In this document: positions 13,773-25,586 of the stretch, in pieces
How positions within the stretch are numbered: the stretch's first letter is position 1
How the letters are laid out: every line of letters starts with the position of its first letter
Assembly: GCA_026770025.1 (NCBI GenBank)
Contig: JAMXDE010000020.1
Coordinates: 558,001-622,000, forward strand
Reading direction: 5' to 3'
Length of the DNA: 64,000 bases
From: Craspedostauros australis
Taxonomy: Eukaryota; Bacillariophyta; Bacillariophyceae; Mastogloiales; Achnanthaceae
Notes under the pieces: generated by a model
Told to the model about the DNA's origin: nothing
Seen by the model: only the letters and a program-made list of their open reading frames with translations
Databases searched by the model: none
Position numbers and translations under genes: made by a program

Positions 13773-14401
13773 ATCATACTGCAATAGGAGTATGGCATGG
13801 CACGGCATGTTAATCAGCAACGAACAGAATACTCCCGACTCTCTCTTTCTGGAGTTAAACGTTAACTTCGAGAAGAAATGCGCTCCTTGCGATACTCTAG
13901 ATTATTGTGTCTGGAACTGAGCCTTGCCATGAAACCGTTGTCATGGTTAGTGTATTAGGACGCGTACGATCTATGGACCACAACCAACACTACACAGTTT
14001 ATCAGACTGTACAAACTGCACACATCTCAGTGTCGGAAACAGCCAACAACTCTCCGGAGAGAGAGAGAGTTGGCCTTTCGGCGAAAGTAGTCCGAAGTGA
14101 GCACAGTGCTCACTGGAGAGAGATAGTCGTACGACTACAGTACTACTCTTGGTGTGAGGTACGAGATCCAGAGATTCAGTTCTCGCCCTCGCCTCCCCGG
14201 CACTGCTGGAACGGGCCATGGCAGTTGTTTCTCAGGCTACAGCTCGACAAAGTTATCGTTGCGTGCTCCTCAACGAGCCTCCCTGTCATGTCACTGATGT
14301 CCGCACACCGACAACACCCATCGCCATCAAGAAGTAAGATGCTGGGCAGGGAGTGGTTCAAACGATTAGTTTAGATTTCTTTGGAGTTGGGGCGACATCG
14401 C
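13773..14401. other. Convergent intergenic interval with several hairpins
   Basis: Lies between the 3' ends of ThrRS (plus) and eL37 (minus). No gene is visible. Three neighbouring inverted repeats occur at 14042-14074, 14097-14113 and 14124-14137; they are listed separately. Confidence 0.6.
14042..14137. repeat. Cluster of three inverted repeats in a 3'-3' interval
   Basis: GCCAAC (14042-14047) pairs with GTTGGC (14069-14074), with an inner register AACTCTC/GAGAGTT. GTGAGCA (14097-14103) pairs with TGCTCAC (14107-14113). TAGTCGTACGACTA (14124-14137) is a perfect 14-base palindrome. The position between two gene ends suggests transcript 3'-end structures or termination signals, but that role is inferred. 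Confidence 0.6.
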
Positions 14402-14884
14402 TTAGTCGGCCTTGGACACCTTCTTGGAGGCCTGGGTGCCCTCTCGGAATCCGTTCTTGAAGCGGCGGGTCATTGTCTTCATGTAACGCATGCGTCCAGT
14501 TCCCTCGGTTCTGCGGCCCTTGGCCTTCTGGCCCCAGTTATATTGTCTCATCTTCTTGCTGGGGTATCCACAGGAGGAGCATTTGCTCTTCTGGATGTGG
14601 AACGACACCTTGCCGCATCGGCGGCAGGTGGTGTGAGACTTATTGTGTCTCTTTCCGAACGAGGTGGTACCTTTTGTCTGTGATCAGCAAAGCCGAAACG
14701 GAGTTTGTTGCGTTGTGTGCATCCATCGAAGCAGCAATCATGCACCATCATACGCCACGAAGCATCACCCCGATCGTTGAGAGCGTAGTTCGATCCGCAG
14801 AGTGTCCCATTGTATGGGAAGACATTGTAGTGTGGAAGCAGAAAAGCATCAACAAGTTTGAGTGAAGGTTCGTGACTTCGTCAT
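14402..14884 (-). CDS. Ribosomal protein eL37 (60S subunit)
   Basis: Small zinc-binding protein of the cytosolic large ribosomal subunit. The main exon is 14402-14670 and encodes [20 protein letters not shown], then the second CxxC pair (KCSSCG), the conserved stretch through [20 protein letters not shown], and the C-terminus [11 protein letters not shown]. The acceptor is CAAAAG before GT-ACC. The usual first residues MTKG need an upstream start exon. A perfect ATG-ACG-AAG lies at 14884-14876, but joining it as MTK-G does not give a canonical GT-AG pair. Extending exon 1 to a weak GTTGAT donor restores the frame but inserts eight extra residues. The 5' end is therefore unresolved. Total length would be about 92 residues, normal for the family. 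Confidence 0.9.
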
Positions 14885-15804
14885 GTGTTCAAATCTCCCA
14901 ATCTCTCAAAACTTTGCGCAACGATCCCAAGAGTACAACACATGCATCTAGCGCCGCTGCGGCTGAGGATGGAATCGTCACCCCCGATCGCGTCCGCGCC
15001 TCTGCTCTCGTGTTCGGTTCATGGCGCTGTATTCAGCTCACAACGCCATGCTCCGTCCCGAGATAGAAGGAAGAGGTCGAGCCCAAAGCTCGGCATGAAC
15101 GTGGTGATCCCCCGCGCTTTCACATTCCGTTGACTCCATCATCGTGACCAGCAGCGTCCTCCGTGTTTCAAGCTCCGTTACGTTCACCCATCATCGTCTC
15201 AACGCACCATCTTGCCAGTTGATGTTCCACTTGATGTTGCCTGTTATCAGAACGTTGACGTCGATGGTGCTGTTGGAGCGCTTGGTTGTTCCTGGTGTTG
15301 GTGTTTCCGTCCTTGCGGTCCTTGTTGCTTCTGTTGGTGTTGGTCGGTTTGAATCCACGACGAAGCGAGAAGCATTCGATTGAGTCGATCATGGGTCTGT
15401 TTAGTGCAGAGGTGAGCGGTAAAACTGCACAGCCGAAATTGAATCTGTGCCAGTACCGTTTCTCGCGACCTGGTGGTCGGGGAGGTCGCATGAGTCATCA
15501 AAATGCGAAAACGAATTACGCGAAATCGTATCTTTCAGTCACACAAGTTCGACACCATCTCCCTCGTTGCGTGTCCGTCTCTCGTGTGCAGGCATCAACT
15601 GCACCACCCCGTGCGCAAACGAAAGAGGACCCTGTGAAGAGCATCTCAGCCTCCATACTCGCGCCGTACTTGTACATTCACATACTCAGAGAAAGGGCAA
15701 GAGAGATTGCCGGAGTGACAGCATCACGGCTTCTCTCATTGCCACTCTGGAGAGAGACAGAACGACCAAGACCACGACGAAGACGACGATCGCCCCAAGG
15801 CACG
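14885..15804. promoter_or_regulatory. Divergent promoter interval, eL37 / SET gene
   Basis: Separates the start of eL37 (minus) from the SET gene (plus). The frame of the SET protein stays open upstream to 15286, but its first codon is TTG and the translated stretch is low in conserved character, so I treat it as leader. The A/G-rich, C-containing sequence at 15700-15800 immediately precedes the chosen ATG. Confidence 0.4.
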
Positions 15805-18407
15805 ATGGCAGCGAAGAAGAGAAACGGCGGTCAAAGGAAGAGGAGCAGAGATGATCAAGGCGGAGGAGGGAGCAAGGCGGGAAACGACAAGGGCGTCGAA
15901 GGACTGAAGCAGCAATCAAAGAGCAACGGAAACAGCGGTCGAATGTTCAGCTTCTCAAGCAGGCAGATGGCGATGACAGCCGGCGTCTTGGGCTTGGCGA
16001 TCGGGATGGGAGTTCTGTGGAACTGGACCGATCCCGTCGACGCCAGAGTCAAGGTCTTCCTTTCCCGTGCGTGCTCCAGGAAGGGCGGGGCGAAGTGCAT
16101 GCACAGTATCGCGCCAACCAGGCGCACGTTCCAAACATCGAGGGATGTGCGGAAGGGAGAAACGCTCCTGGAGATTCCACGAAGCATGCAGATATGGGAC
16201 CTGGACGCGCTGCGTGATGACTTCATCCGCAAGGAGCTGTTCCCCGCACGGCATGCGAGAACGGACAACCGTCTGCCCAGCGGGGCGTACCTCGCCGCCT
16301 TTGTCGCAATGCAGGCCAAGACCCTGACGTTGAAATCCAACGTCGCCACCAAGGAGTACCTGCAGATGCTTCCCACATACGACGAGCTGGTCGACCATCC
16401 CATCTTGTGGGAGGAAGACGAGCTAAGTGACGCCCTAAGTGTCCATTCTTCAGCCTTCAACGTTGTCAAGATGTACCGGGATATGGTAACATCCGAATAT
16501 GATGCATTCGCAACGGCATCCACCAACTTCGCAACACTGATCACCAAGGCGCAGTACCAGGCTGCGAGGATCAATGTGCTCTCACGGTCATTCGGTCCTG
16601 GTCCCAACAGCGTGATTGGGCCATGGCAACCCGAAACATCAACGTTCGAAACGTGGGATGATGAGCTGAGCTTCTACGAGCAGGAGCTTGGGCTTGATTT
16701 CTCCAGGGGCTGCCATGTGCTGGTCCCGATGCTTGACATGCTGAATCACCATCCCAACCCAAATGTGGGGTACAAGTTCGATCATGATTCTGGTGCGTTC
16801 ATCATTCAGAGCGAAAGGCGAATCCCTTCGAATTGGGAGCTCATGGACAGCTACGGAAAGTACTCCGATGCGCATCTTTTTGCCAAGGTGAGTATGGCAT
16901 GCTATGATATGATATGATATGATATGATGCAATCCTTCCCATTGTATATTGCTGGCTTCGTTTCGAGGTTGGGAAGGGTTGGATTACACGGGTCTGATGA
17001 ATCAAACTCTTTCCTGTTCTCTGATATTGATGGATGCCCTGCCACCCTGCTCTGCTCTACTTCGGTTGTGAATGTGCATGTGATGTGCATCTCATGTGCA
17101 TTTGATACGCCCTTTCCATGACATGTCATTTCCCCTCAACTATGCACTAATGTTCACGTGTCAACAACCCCTAAATCACCCATCGCCATTATCCAACATG
17201 TTCAACCGTCATCTGCCTACACACGTCATCTCCCATGCTGCAGTTCGGTTTTAACAACGGGGACGGCAGCGGGAGGATTCAAGCGGGCATCAGCATTCAT
17301 CACCGCTTGTTGGGCCAGGGAAAGAACAGTGAATTCTCCTACCTTCCCAATGGAGAGCTATCGGAGTACGCCAGAGAAGTGCAGAGCCGTGACTTGGTGC
17401 GTTATCTCATCTACGACGACGGGTACGACGAGTGCATCGAGGGACCGCAAACGCACATGGAAGACTTCAGTCTCAAATTGCTCAAGCTGGAACATTTGCT
17501 GATGATTGCAAACGACGAAAGTCGGTGGTCTGTCATCTTCCCACCTAGAGCTGCCCGCTCGGGTCCGGCAGAAACAAGCGCGGAACCCATCACGCTGCAA
17601 CCGCCTGAGCTGGATCCGCGGCTTTTGCGTGTCAACTACTCCAAATTGGTCTCAACATGCCGGCTGATGGTGCTGACAACCCGTGACTTTGACGGATCTG
17701 CCATCGAGGTGCTGGGGGAGAACAGGAAGAACACTTCCTTCGTTCTAGAACCCGGTGATCAAGCATTGGAGTACAGAGCCGTCATGTGCCTTGCGCGGCT
17801 GGCAAGCACAACACTCATTCAATTCCAACCGGCTCTCGAAAAGCAGGAACGGATGCTCAGGGAGTTGAACGCCAACCACTTCCAAAATCGCAACTGGACA
17901 GCCGCGCATGTGCGGTACGGTGAGATGCAGGTAAGTTCGGTTGCTCGGTTGCTCGGATGCTCGACTGCTCATTGTTTTCTGACTTGTCGAAGATTGCCTC
18001 GTGGTTGAGCGTGAGATACCGGATCAACTGATCGCATGATTCCGTCACATTCTATTGCTGCTGTAATAGTATTCGCATACTGTGCGGTTGTCTTGCCTTT
18101 CGACCATGCTTACGTATTGTCAACCCTCTCGCTGACACCATCATCCACCACCCCATTCATTTCTATTGCACTGCTCTATTATGTTCTGCTTTCCTTTGGG
18201 TATGATCAGGGCCTCCAAGCGCTCGCCGGGATTGCATTTGCGACCGTGAAACAATGGGATAAGGAATTCGTGGACAAGAGCGACGAGAATTTCAAGGTCA
18301 GGGAATCAAGCTGTCCATTGGAGTACAGCCAGAAGCTTCTCAACCCTGGCGATTATCTGTCTGATGATATGCGAGAGATGATGATGGGCGAAGATGACGG
18401 CATGTAG
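15805..18407 (+). CDS. SET-domain lysine methyltransferase (Rubisco LSMT/SETD3-like)
   Basis: Predicted S-adenosylmethionine-dependent protein-lysine methyltransferase. Exons are 15805-16887, 17244-17930 and 18210-18407. All junctions are GT-AG and phase 0, giving 655 residues. Residues 1-50 are basic and low-complexity, and one hydrophobic segment (around TAGVLGLAIGMGVLWNW) could anchor the protein. The split SET domain shows the early KGETLLEIPRSMQIWD segment, the LDMLNHHPNPN motif containing the catalytic-fold NH, and SYGKYSDAHLFAKFGFNNGD, the SYG...YGF signature, split by intron 1. The C-terminal half matches the Rubisco LSMT substrate-binding layout in length. No AFAP-type presequence is visible, so a plastid substrate cannot be assumed. 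The ATG at 15805 (MAAKKRNGG) was chosen because upstream frame sequence looks non-coding. Confidence 0.85.
16903..16927 (+). repeat. (ATATG)n microsatellite in SET gene intron 1
   Basis: Five-base tandem repeat starting 15 bases after the splice donor. The same motif occurs reversed at about 28100-28120. Confidence 0.8.
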
Positions 18408-20181
18408 ATGATGGCGATTAGTGTACGGCAAGGGTCGAAAACGCTCGAACAGAGTGGTCATTTTGGGATAACGTGCGAGTTTGATGGAAATCGCGTGCCA
18501 CAGGGGTAGCACCGGGTTTCCGCCTTTTCGAGAGGTTGGGCACGGCTCTGGAGACTCTGTTGGCGACGTACGTATGGAGAGACGAAGCGACAGTGCCCAC
18601 CATGACCAGCTCGAAAGACGGCGGTCGCAGCAGGATTGTGAGGCCTAGCAATGATCTACTGCACATACTCGCACGAACACCACATAACTCATTGCTCGTA
18701 CTCTTCCACACGCAAGAAGAATGGTTGCAGTAGCCGTACAGCGGATACGTGTTGGAGTGCACATTGCACATCTTGCGAATCGTCAGATGTGCGCCAAGCA
18801 CATGGACTGAATCATAAGAAGCACCACCTGCTCTACAGTATTGTAAAAATGGCATCTATTGTGATAGAAGACACCGTGTATCTTCCTACACTCTGCACAG
18901 ATGCGTTGGGTTCGTTTGTATGGCAATGGTACTTGCAAATGCCATCCAGCACACTCACATCGTACTGAAGGAGCGCTTTTGGTCAACATCGGACATCCAA
19001 TGTCGCCCTGTTTCCGTCAGCTTTCAGCAAAGCATCCGCATCAGATGGCTGACCAAGCCAACCGGTCTCCTCTGCGAGCTAGCAGTACTCTATCCAACCT
19101 CAGGCCAGGCTGCTGCGTTCCGTTGATGGCTCCGCGTTGCAGATTGGCCTCCCATCATGTTATACGTACTTCTGGTCTACATTGTGCGCGTATGCTAGAG
19201 CTGAATGCGAAAGTCCTCTCTTGTGCAAGTTGCCGAACAGAAGCGAAGAATCGGTGCGAAGGCGGCAAGGTCCCGCCAGGCAACAGGAGCAGCTGCAACC
19301 GCGGTCGCAGCCTGGGCATCAACTGCACTTGTGAACAATGCTACACAGAAGATTCCGAGGAACAAGCGTCAGTGCTTCTATTGTGACCCTTCACCATCGC
19401 CACCGCTATCTCGCACAGAGTCTGTGCAGAGGATACGGATTCAACAACCAAGCAGGACATCAACGGATGCAAGGCGCGAGGACGAACATGGAAGCTGTGT
19501 GGCATAATCCGATCTTTCTTCTTTGGGTGCGTTCGCTTTATTCGCGACTTGGCTTCTTGTTCTCACGAAGTCCTTCTGGATACGTCGTGCGCGCCAATCA
19601 AAATTCTTCATCCCCCGACAGCTGTTCGCAGATGTTGTTGCGTTGTCGCAAAGAAGAAAAGCCATCAACCACACACCCACGTTTTGTCAAAAAGGAACGA
19701 AAACCGCCAGCCGAAATCAGATGGCGGAGCGACGATGAGAACCCGAGCCATTCCTCATCTGCAATCTTCTTCGTCGGCGGCATGCGGAAGGGGTGAAGAA
19801 GGGGCGTTGAATCTTCCGCGCCGTTGTTGAGAACTCCACCAGAGAGCAACACGCCGAAGTGCGGGTTGGTGGGTCGTAGCCAAGTGACAGCAACAGCAGA
19901 AGTAGCAGAAGTAGCAGAAGTGACAGAGACAGCAGCAACACTCCAAAGCATCTCCGCGATCGTGGGCACTATTCACGTCAACACGCGCCCTTGACACTTC
20001 AAATCCACCAGCTCCACTCCCAAGCGCTCATGCTCACACAAAGACTTCGGAGCACAGCCGAAACAACAAGACACAAGTCAAGGACACACTCCGTCCCATT
20101 GACACAAGGAAACATCAGCATCAACATCAGCATCAACAGCAACGAAGGCAAAGACGAAAGGCAGAGACAAGTCTAGAAACG
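18408..20181. other. Interval without a confident gene
   Basis: 1.8 kb between two plus-strand genes. A short plus frame at 19205-19370 encodes AEQKRRIGAKAARSRQATGA and a following alanine-rich stretch that looks moderately protein-like, but no start, splice sites or family could be fixed. From about 19860 the sequence becomes A/C-rich with GCAGAAGTA tandem units and grades into the leader of the transhydrogenase gene. Confidence 0.45.
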
Positions 20182-23100
20182 ATGAAGTTTGATCCATTGG
20201 TGCTACTTTGCGCACTCGCTGCGCCATCGCGGTCCTTCGGGTTCCTTCCAGATCCAAGCATCGCGCGCACTTCTCACCGCCATGGTGCCGTCCTCCTCGA
20301 GCAGCGCCATCGTCGTTCCTCCTTCCTCATGGTGGGGACCAACCCAGGAGAGCAAAAGGAGCAGAAGCAGAGCGCAGAAGAGTCCATCGCATCAACCAAT
20401 TCGCCAGTCCAGGATCTGTCGACCGGTGCAACCACCTCGCTGATGGGCCCAATCCCATACTCCGACTTGACCATCGGAGTGCTGAAGGAGACCTTTGCTG
20501 GCGAGAACCGTGTTGCCCAGACGCCACAATCCGTCAAGGGATTGGTCGACGCTGGGTTCACGGTGCTTGTGCAATCCGGAGGTACGTGAACACACGAATA
20601 CTCGATTTGGCTCAACTCTTCTCTGCCCAACTCGTACTTTGCTCTCTTCAATGCTCTGCTCTTGTATGTTTGCACTACGTATTGCACGTTCCACTGAAAG
20701 AGGTTTGATTGGTTGCACTTGCTTGCTCTGGCTGACACCGAAACAGCTGGTGCCGATGCGCTTTTGAAGCCGCGTCAAAATCTTGGCTTCAACATTCCGA
20801 TTGTCCGCGCGGTTCAACATTTGGAAAGCTGCGTGATCGTGACACTTCGGTATTGCCCGGCGTGATGTCATCTTTGATACGGTATCCTTCCATGTGATAT
20901 CTTCAAGACAATTGTGCATTATCAATTGCTTTCTCATCTCACACACGCAAACACTTGTCGCTATCTCCCTTGCCTCGATGACTCGATGCTATCTCACGGA
21001 TACGATAACTGGTGCCCGTCCTAATTGCAGCTGGAGAAAATGCATCATTCAGCGATGCAGCATACGTCGATGTCGGCGCGCTGGTGCTTTCCGAGACCCA
21101 GGTGTTCCAGGATGCCGATATCATCACGAAGATCCAACCACCGAACGAGGAGGAGGTCCCGAAGCTGGCAGGCAAGACCCTCATCAGTATGATCCAACCG
21201 GCCATCAACGGCGATTTGTACAACGAGCTCACGGAGCAAAAGACCAACATCTTTGCTTTGGATTGCGTGCCGCGCATGCTGAGCCGCGGTCAGTCCTTCG
21301 ACACGCTCTCCAGTCAGGCAAACATCGCTGGATACCGTGCCGTGGTAGAAGCAGCCGAAGCATTTCCAAGGTTCTTCGCCGGGCAGATGACGGCTGCCGG
21401 AAAGGTCCCGCCTGCGAAGGTCTTGGTCCTCGGTGCAGGAGTGGCAGGTACGTGCAACATGATGATGACGATGACGACGATCATCGAGCGGACTGCGTAA
21501 CTCAAGCCGGGACTTGAAATCCTTCGATGAAAATGGTGACGTTTGCGTTGCTCTGCATATGTTTGCTCGCGTGACTACTGGGCGTACACACAATTCGTGG
21601 TGACAGCCCGCGGCGAAGCATGTTTGCCACATCGCCTTGGCTCACCGACTTCAACCCATACATCTCCATACATTCCTGCTCTACAACGTTTTGCTGATTC
21701 TATCAACATCCCAACCCGCGAATTCTACCAATGACATTGCAGGTCTCGCTGCGATCCAAACAGCCAAGAACATGGGCGCAATTGTGCGTGCATTCGACGT
21801 GCGTCCTGTCTGCAAGGAACAGGTGGAATCGATGGGAGCGACTTTCTTGGAGGTTGAAATCGATGAAGACGGCAGCGGAACCGGCGGGTACGCGAAGGAG
21901 ATGTCCGACGACTACAAGAAGGCTCAGGCGCAGATGATGCTGGAACAGGCATCCGATGTTGACATCATCATCACAACTGCGCTCATCCCTGGCCGAAAGG
22001 CGCCCGTGCTGGTCAACAAGGAGATGTTGAATGTCATGAAGCCCGGCTCGGTTTGTGTTGACCTTGCGGCAGCCAACGGAGGAAACGTCGCGGAGACGCA
22101 GGCTGACGAGATCATCAAGACAACCAACGGTGTCACCATCATCGGATACACGAACCTTCCATCTCGATTGGCGAACACGGCATCGACTTTGGTAAGTGCG
22201 GATGGCTGATTGCTCTCTTGCTACGATTCAAAGCACAGCCAGTCACAATCTCTGCTGTCGTTGGCTTCGCACGCTGCGACTCAGACCGCGTGGTGGCTGC
22301 ATGCTTCACAATCGCCGCATGTTCCGCATTTGGTTCTCGACTTTGTGTCATGTCTGTTTCATTTCATCCATTCCATCCGTTCATCTACCTCATTCACCAT
22401 TGCACATAATCAACTTACGCTCCATCTTTCTGTGTGCCGTCGTGCCCATCACAACACACTATACCACAATCGCCTTACGTACATCCTTCCCTCCCACCAC
22501 AAATAGTTTTCAAACAACGTGGCCAAGTTCATCATGAGCATTGGACCACAAACCACGAAGAACAAGGGGACCTTCGAAATCGACCTCGAGGACGATGCAG
22601 TCCAAAACATGCTGATTTCCTACGATGGCAAAGCCCGTTGGCCTGACGAGATCACCCCATTCCAACCACCGCCACCTCCTCCTGCCGCAAAGACGGATGA
22701 AGCCGAAGCGGTGGAACTGTCGCCAGAGGAAGCCAAGGCTTTGTTGGACGACCAGAGCAAGGAGGCATTCAAGAAGAACGCGTTGGCTTCCAGCGTCTTG
22801 GCAGCAGCTCTGGTGGCATTTGGTTTCAGTGCCGATTCCCAGTCTGCAGTGACGTTGCTGGCCACCTTTGGACTCGCAGGCCTCGCGGGCTACACGACCG
22901 TGTGGGGGGTGGCACCATCCCTCCATTCTCCGTTGATGGCTGTGACAAATGCCATTTCTGGAACGACTGCGCTGGGCGGCATGCTCTTGCTGGGCGCACA
23001 TTCGGCTACGACTGGAAGCATCATCCCTGACTCCCCATCGCACTGGATGGGTGCAATCGCCACCATGCTCTCGTTCGTCAACATCGCCGGAGGCTTCTTG

Positions 23101-24880
23101 GTCTCTGGAAAGATGCTCGATCTGTTCCGACGACCAGAGGACCCCAAGGAGTACTTCGAATTGTACTCCATCCCTGCCGGCATCATCGTCGCAGGTCTTG
23201 CTGCGTCGTTCTTTGGAATTGGGAACTTGGGTCTCATGTCGGGCACGGTCGCTGTGGCATCCTCGATCTGCTGCATCGCCGCTATCGCGGCACTTGCGAA
23301 CCAGGAAACTGCACGAACAGGCAACGTCTTGGGAATGACCGGCGTCGGCCTTGGTCTGTCGTCTACGTTGGCGGAGATGTCAGCAACGGGCGCCTCGCCC
23401 GCAGCCTTCGAACAGGTCGGTGTGCTTGGCGGTCTAGGTGCCCTCGTTGGATCTGTCGTCGCCTCCGGAGTCGGACCTACCGAATTGCCACAGACCGTCG
23501 CCGCATTCCACTCGTTGGTAGGACTTGCCGCCATGGCAGGCGCCGCAGGTGAATTTCTTGGCAATCCCGGTGGACTGACCGGCGGAACGCTGGCCTCCAT
23601 CTACTTTGCCACATTCATTGGCGGAGTTACATTCTCAGGCTCCGTGGTCGCATTTGGCAAGTTGGCAGGCATGATGAATTCATCGCCACTGCAGCTTCCG
23701 AACAGAGACCAGCTGAACCTCGGCATGGTCGCATTGTGCGGATTGGGTTTGCTCGCATTCCTCAACCCAGCGATCGCTGCTGGTGCTCTCTCGATGAGCC
23801 CCAACGCGGTCGGTATTGCAAGCCTCGGCATGGTCGCTGCTGTTTCCTTGGTCCTAGGTTGGCACCTGACAGCCTCAATTGGAGGTGCTGACATGCCCGT
23901 CGTGATTACGGTGCTGAACTCTTACTCTGGGTGGGCTCTTTGCGCTGAGGGGTTCCTTCTGGACTACCCGCTGCTGGCGCAGGTTGGTGCTTTGATCGGG
24001 TTCAGCGGAGGTAAGTTTGTCCCGTGTGCAATTGTGTGATCTTTAGGGTTCTGTGTGAGCCTTCTTGCTGGGCTTGAGTTGGAATGACGCCATGGTGGTG
24101 TGGATTGCTCTCGCTAACCCTTTCGTTTCTCACTTTCATCCGTGCGTGCCTTCTTTCGGACGTGATGGGATATTATCCGTTGTCTACAACGCAATACAAT
24201 GCAATGCAATGCAATATGTGCTCGCAGCCATCTTGACCTGGATCATGTGCGAAGCCATGGGCCGCAACATTGTGTCTGTCATCTTTGGCGGTGCTGGGAC
24301 CAACAATGCCCCGCAGTCCGAGTCATCCGCAATCGAGTACGAAGGCGAAGTGCGAACTGCATCCCTTGATAACATGGTCAACGCATTGCAGGATGCCAAG
24401 TCCATCGTCATTACTCCAGGCTACGGTCTCGCCGTCGCGCAAGCCCAGTTCGCCATCGCAGACATTGCGAAGAAGCTCAAGGACGCCGGGAAGGACGTAC
24501 GATTTGCCATCCATCCCGTCGCTGGCCGCATGCCAGGACAGCTCAATGTGCTGCTCGCCGAAGCTGGCGTTCCATACGACATTGTGTTCGAAATGGATGA
24601 AATCAATGATGATTTCGATGATGTGGATGTCACGCTTGTGATCGGTGCTTCCGACACCGTGAGCAGCGCCGCAGAGGATGATCCAAATTGTTCCATCTAC
24701 GGCATGCCGGTGCTGCGTGTGTGGAAGAGTGGGCAGGTGTACGTCTTGAAGCGATCCATCGGCAACACTGGGTACGCAGGCATGCAAAACCCCATCCTGT
24801 TCAAGGACAACGTGGAGGTTCTGCTCGGAGATGCCAAGGACAGCTGCGAGGCCGTCCGCACTTCACTGATGAAGGGCTGA
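20182..24880 (+). CDS. Proton-translocating NAD(P) transhydrogenase, fused PntA-PntB, plastid-type presequence
   Basis: Couples hydride transfer between NADH and NADP+ to proton movement across a membrane. Five exons: 20182-20581, 21031-21447, 21743-22191, 22507-24010, 24228-24880. All junctions are GT-AG and phases agree, giving 1140 residues. The N-terminus is a signal peptide followed by [10 protein letters not shown]. Domain I (NAD-binding) follows, with [34 protein letters not shown], the GAGVAG dinucleotide site and [18 protein letters not shown]. The membrane region is long, with about a dozen hydrophobic segments. Domain III (NADP-binding) ends the protein with [47 protein letters not shown] and [10 protein letters not shown]. 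The order matches the single-chain enzymes of animals and protists, not the split bacterial subunits. The presequence points to the plastid rather than the mitochondrion, but location needs experiment. Confidence 0.93.
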
Positions 24881-25586
24881 AGCGGTGCCTGCTCGTATTG
24901 CTAGAGAGAGAGAGAGAGAGTGTGTGCTCTGGTGCGAACTCTTAGACGAGTACGCTCAGGGGCAAGCATGATGCGACAGCAACTATTACACGGTAACACA
25001 AACATAGCATAGGCAAACAAACAACACAGTCATCCCCCGGGAGTCAGAGTGCACTTTCATGAACACAGGCCTGTGTACGAGCTCTGCTCGTAACACGAAC
25101 GGTTTTGTGGAATGCTTGTGTTCTCTCTGGAGAGAAGGAGGCAAAACCATGGGTACGAGCGAGATGCAATTATTCATTGCTTGTCGCGACTTATCAAGAT
25201 GGTGTGTAATAATAGTATTAGTATGGTGTATGTACGGAATAAGTATTATAGTAGCTTGCTGCTTTTGCCGTCGCTTCATGATGGATCATCGCATGATGTC
25301 AGGATGCAGTCGTGCTGTGGGGTGTGTCCATCACGTCCACCATGTCGATCATACCCACATCTCCATACGAGTGGGGAGTTGTCTTTCGACAACTGCTGCG
25401 TATTGGATACCTATGCAAACATGCAGCACAGTCTGCATGTTTGACTCCAGACATTCTCTCGGATGTGATTCGCAGTCTTGTTGCATGTCCACTTGCATGG
25501 ATCCATTCGTGCATGCAATTGAATGCGTTGTGCTTCATCCTTTTGCTTGGTGTTGCGTTTTGTAAAGTCGTAGTATTCGCTGCCAT
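24881..25586. other. Convergent intergenic interval with hairpins
   Basis: Between the 3' ends of the transhydrogenase (plus) and Tic22-like (minus) genes. It contains an (AG)n run at 24903-24921 and three close inverted repeats at 25063-25136. No gene is seen. Confidence 0.6.
25063..25136. repeat. Three consecutive short hairpins
   Basis: ACACAGGCCTGTGT (25063-25076) is a perfect palindrome. TACGAGC (25076-25082) pairs with GCTCGTA (25086-25092) around a 3-base loop. TTCTCTC (25121-25127) pairs with GAGAGAA (25130-25136). They fall between two convergent gene ends, like the cluster near 14.1 kb. Confidence 0.6.

Noticed and set aside
12561-13820. 419-codon antisense frame over ThrRS exon 2
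   Set aside because: Shadow of the synthetase, whose catalytic motifs are all on the plus strand.
14776-14800. TTCGATCC box resembling a tRNA B-box
   Set aside because: No A-box or cloverleaf could be drawn around it.
18920-19126. Short frame ending LLCELAVLYPTSGQAAAFR, faintly like an amino-acid permease
   Set aside because: Too short, no second exon in frame and no membrane helices beyond this stretch.
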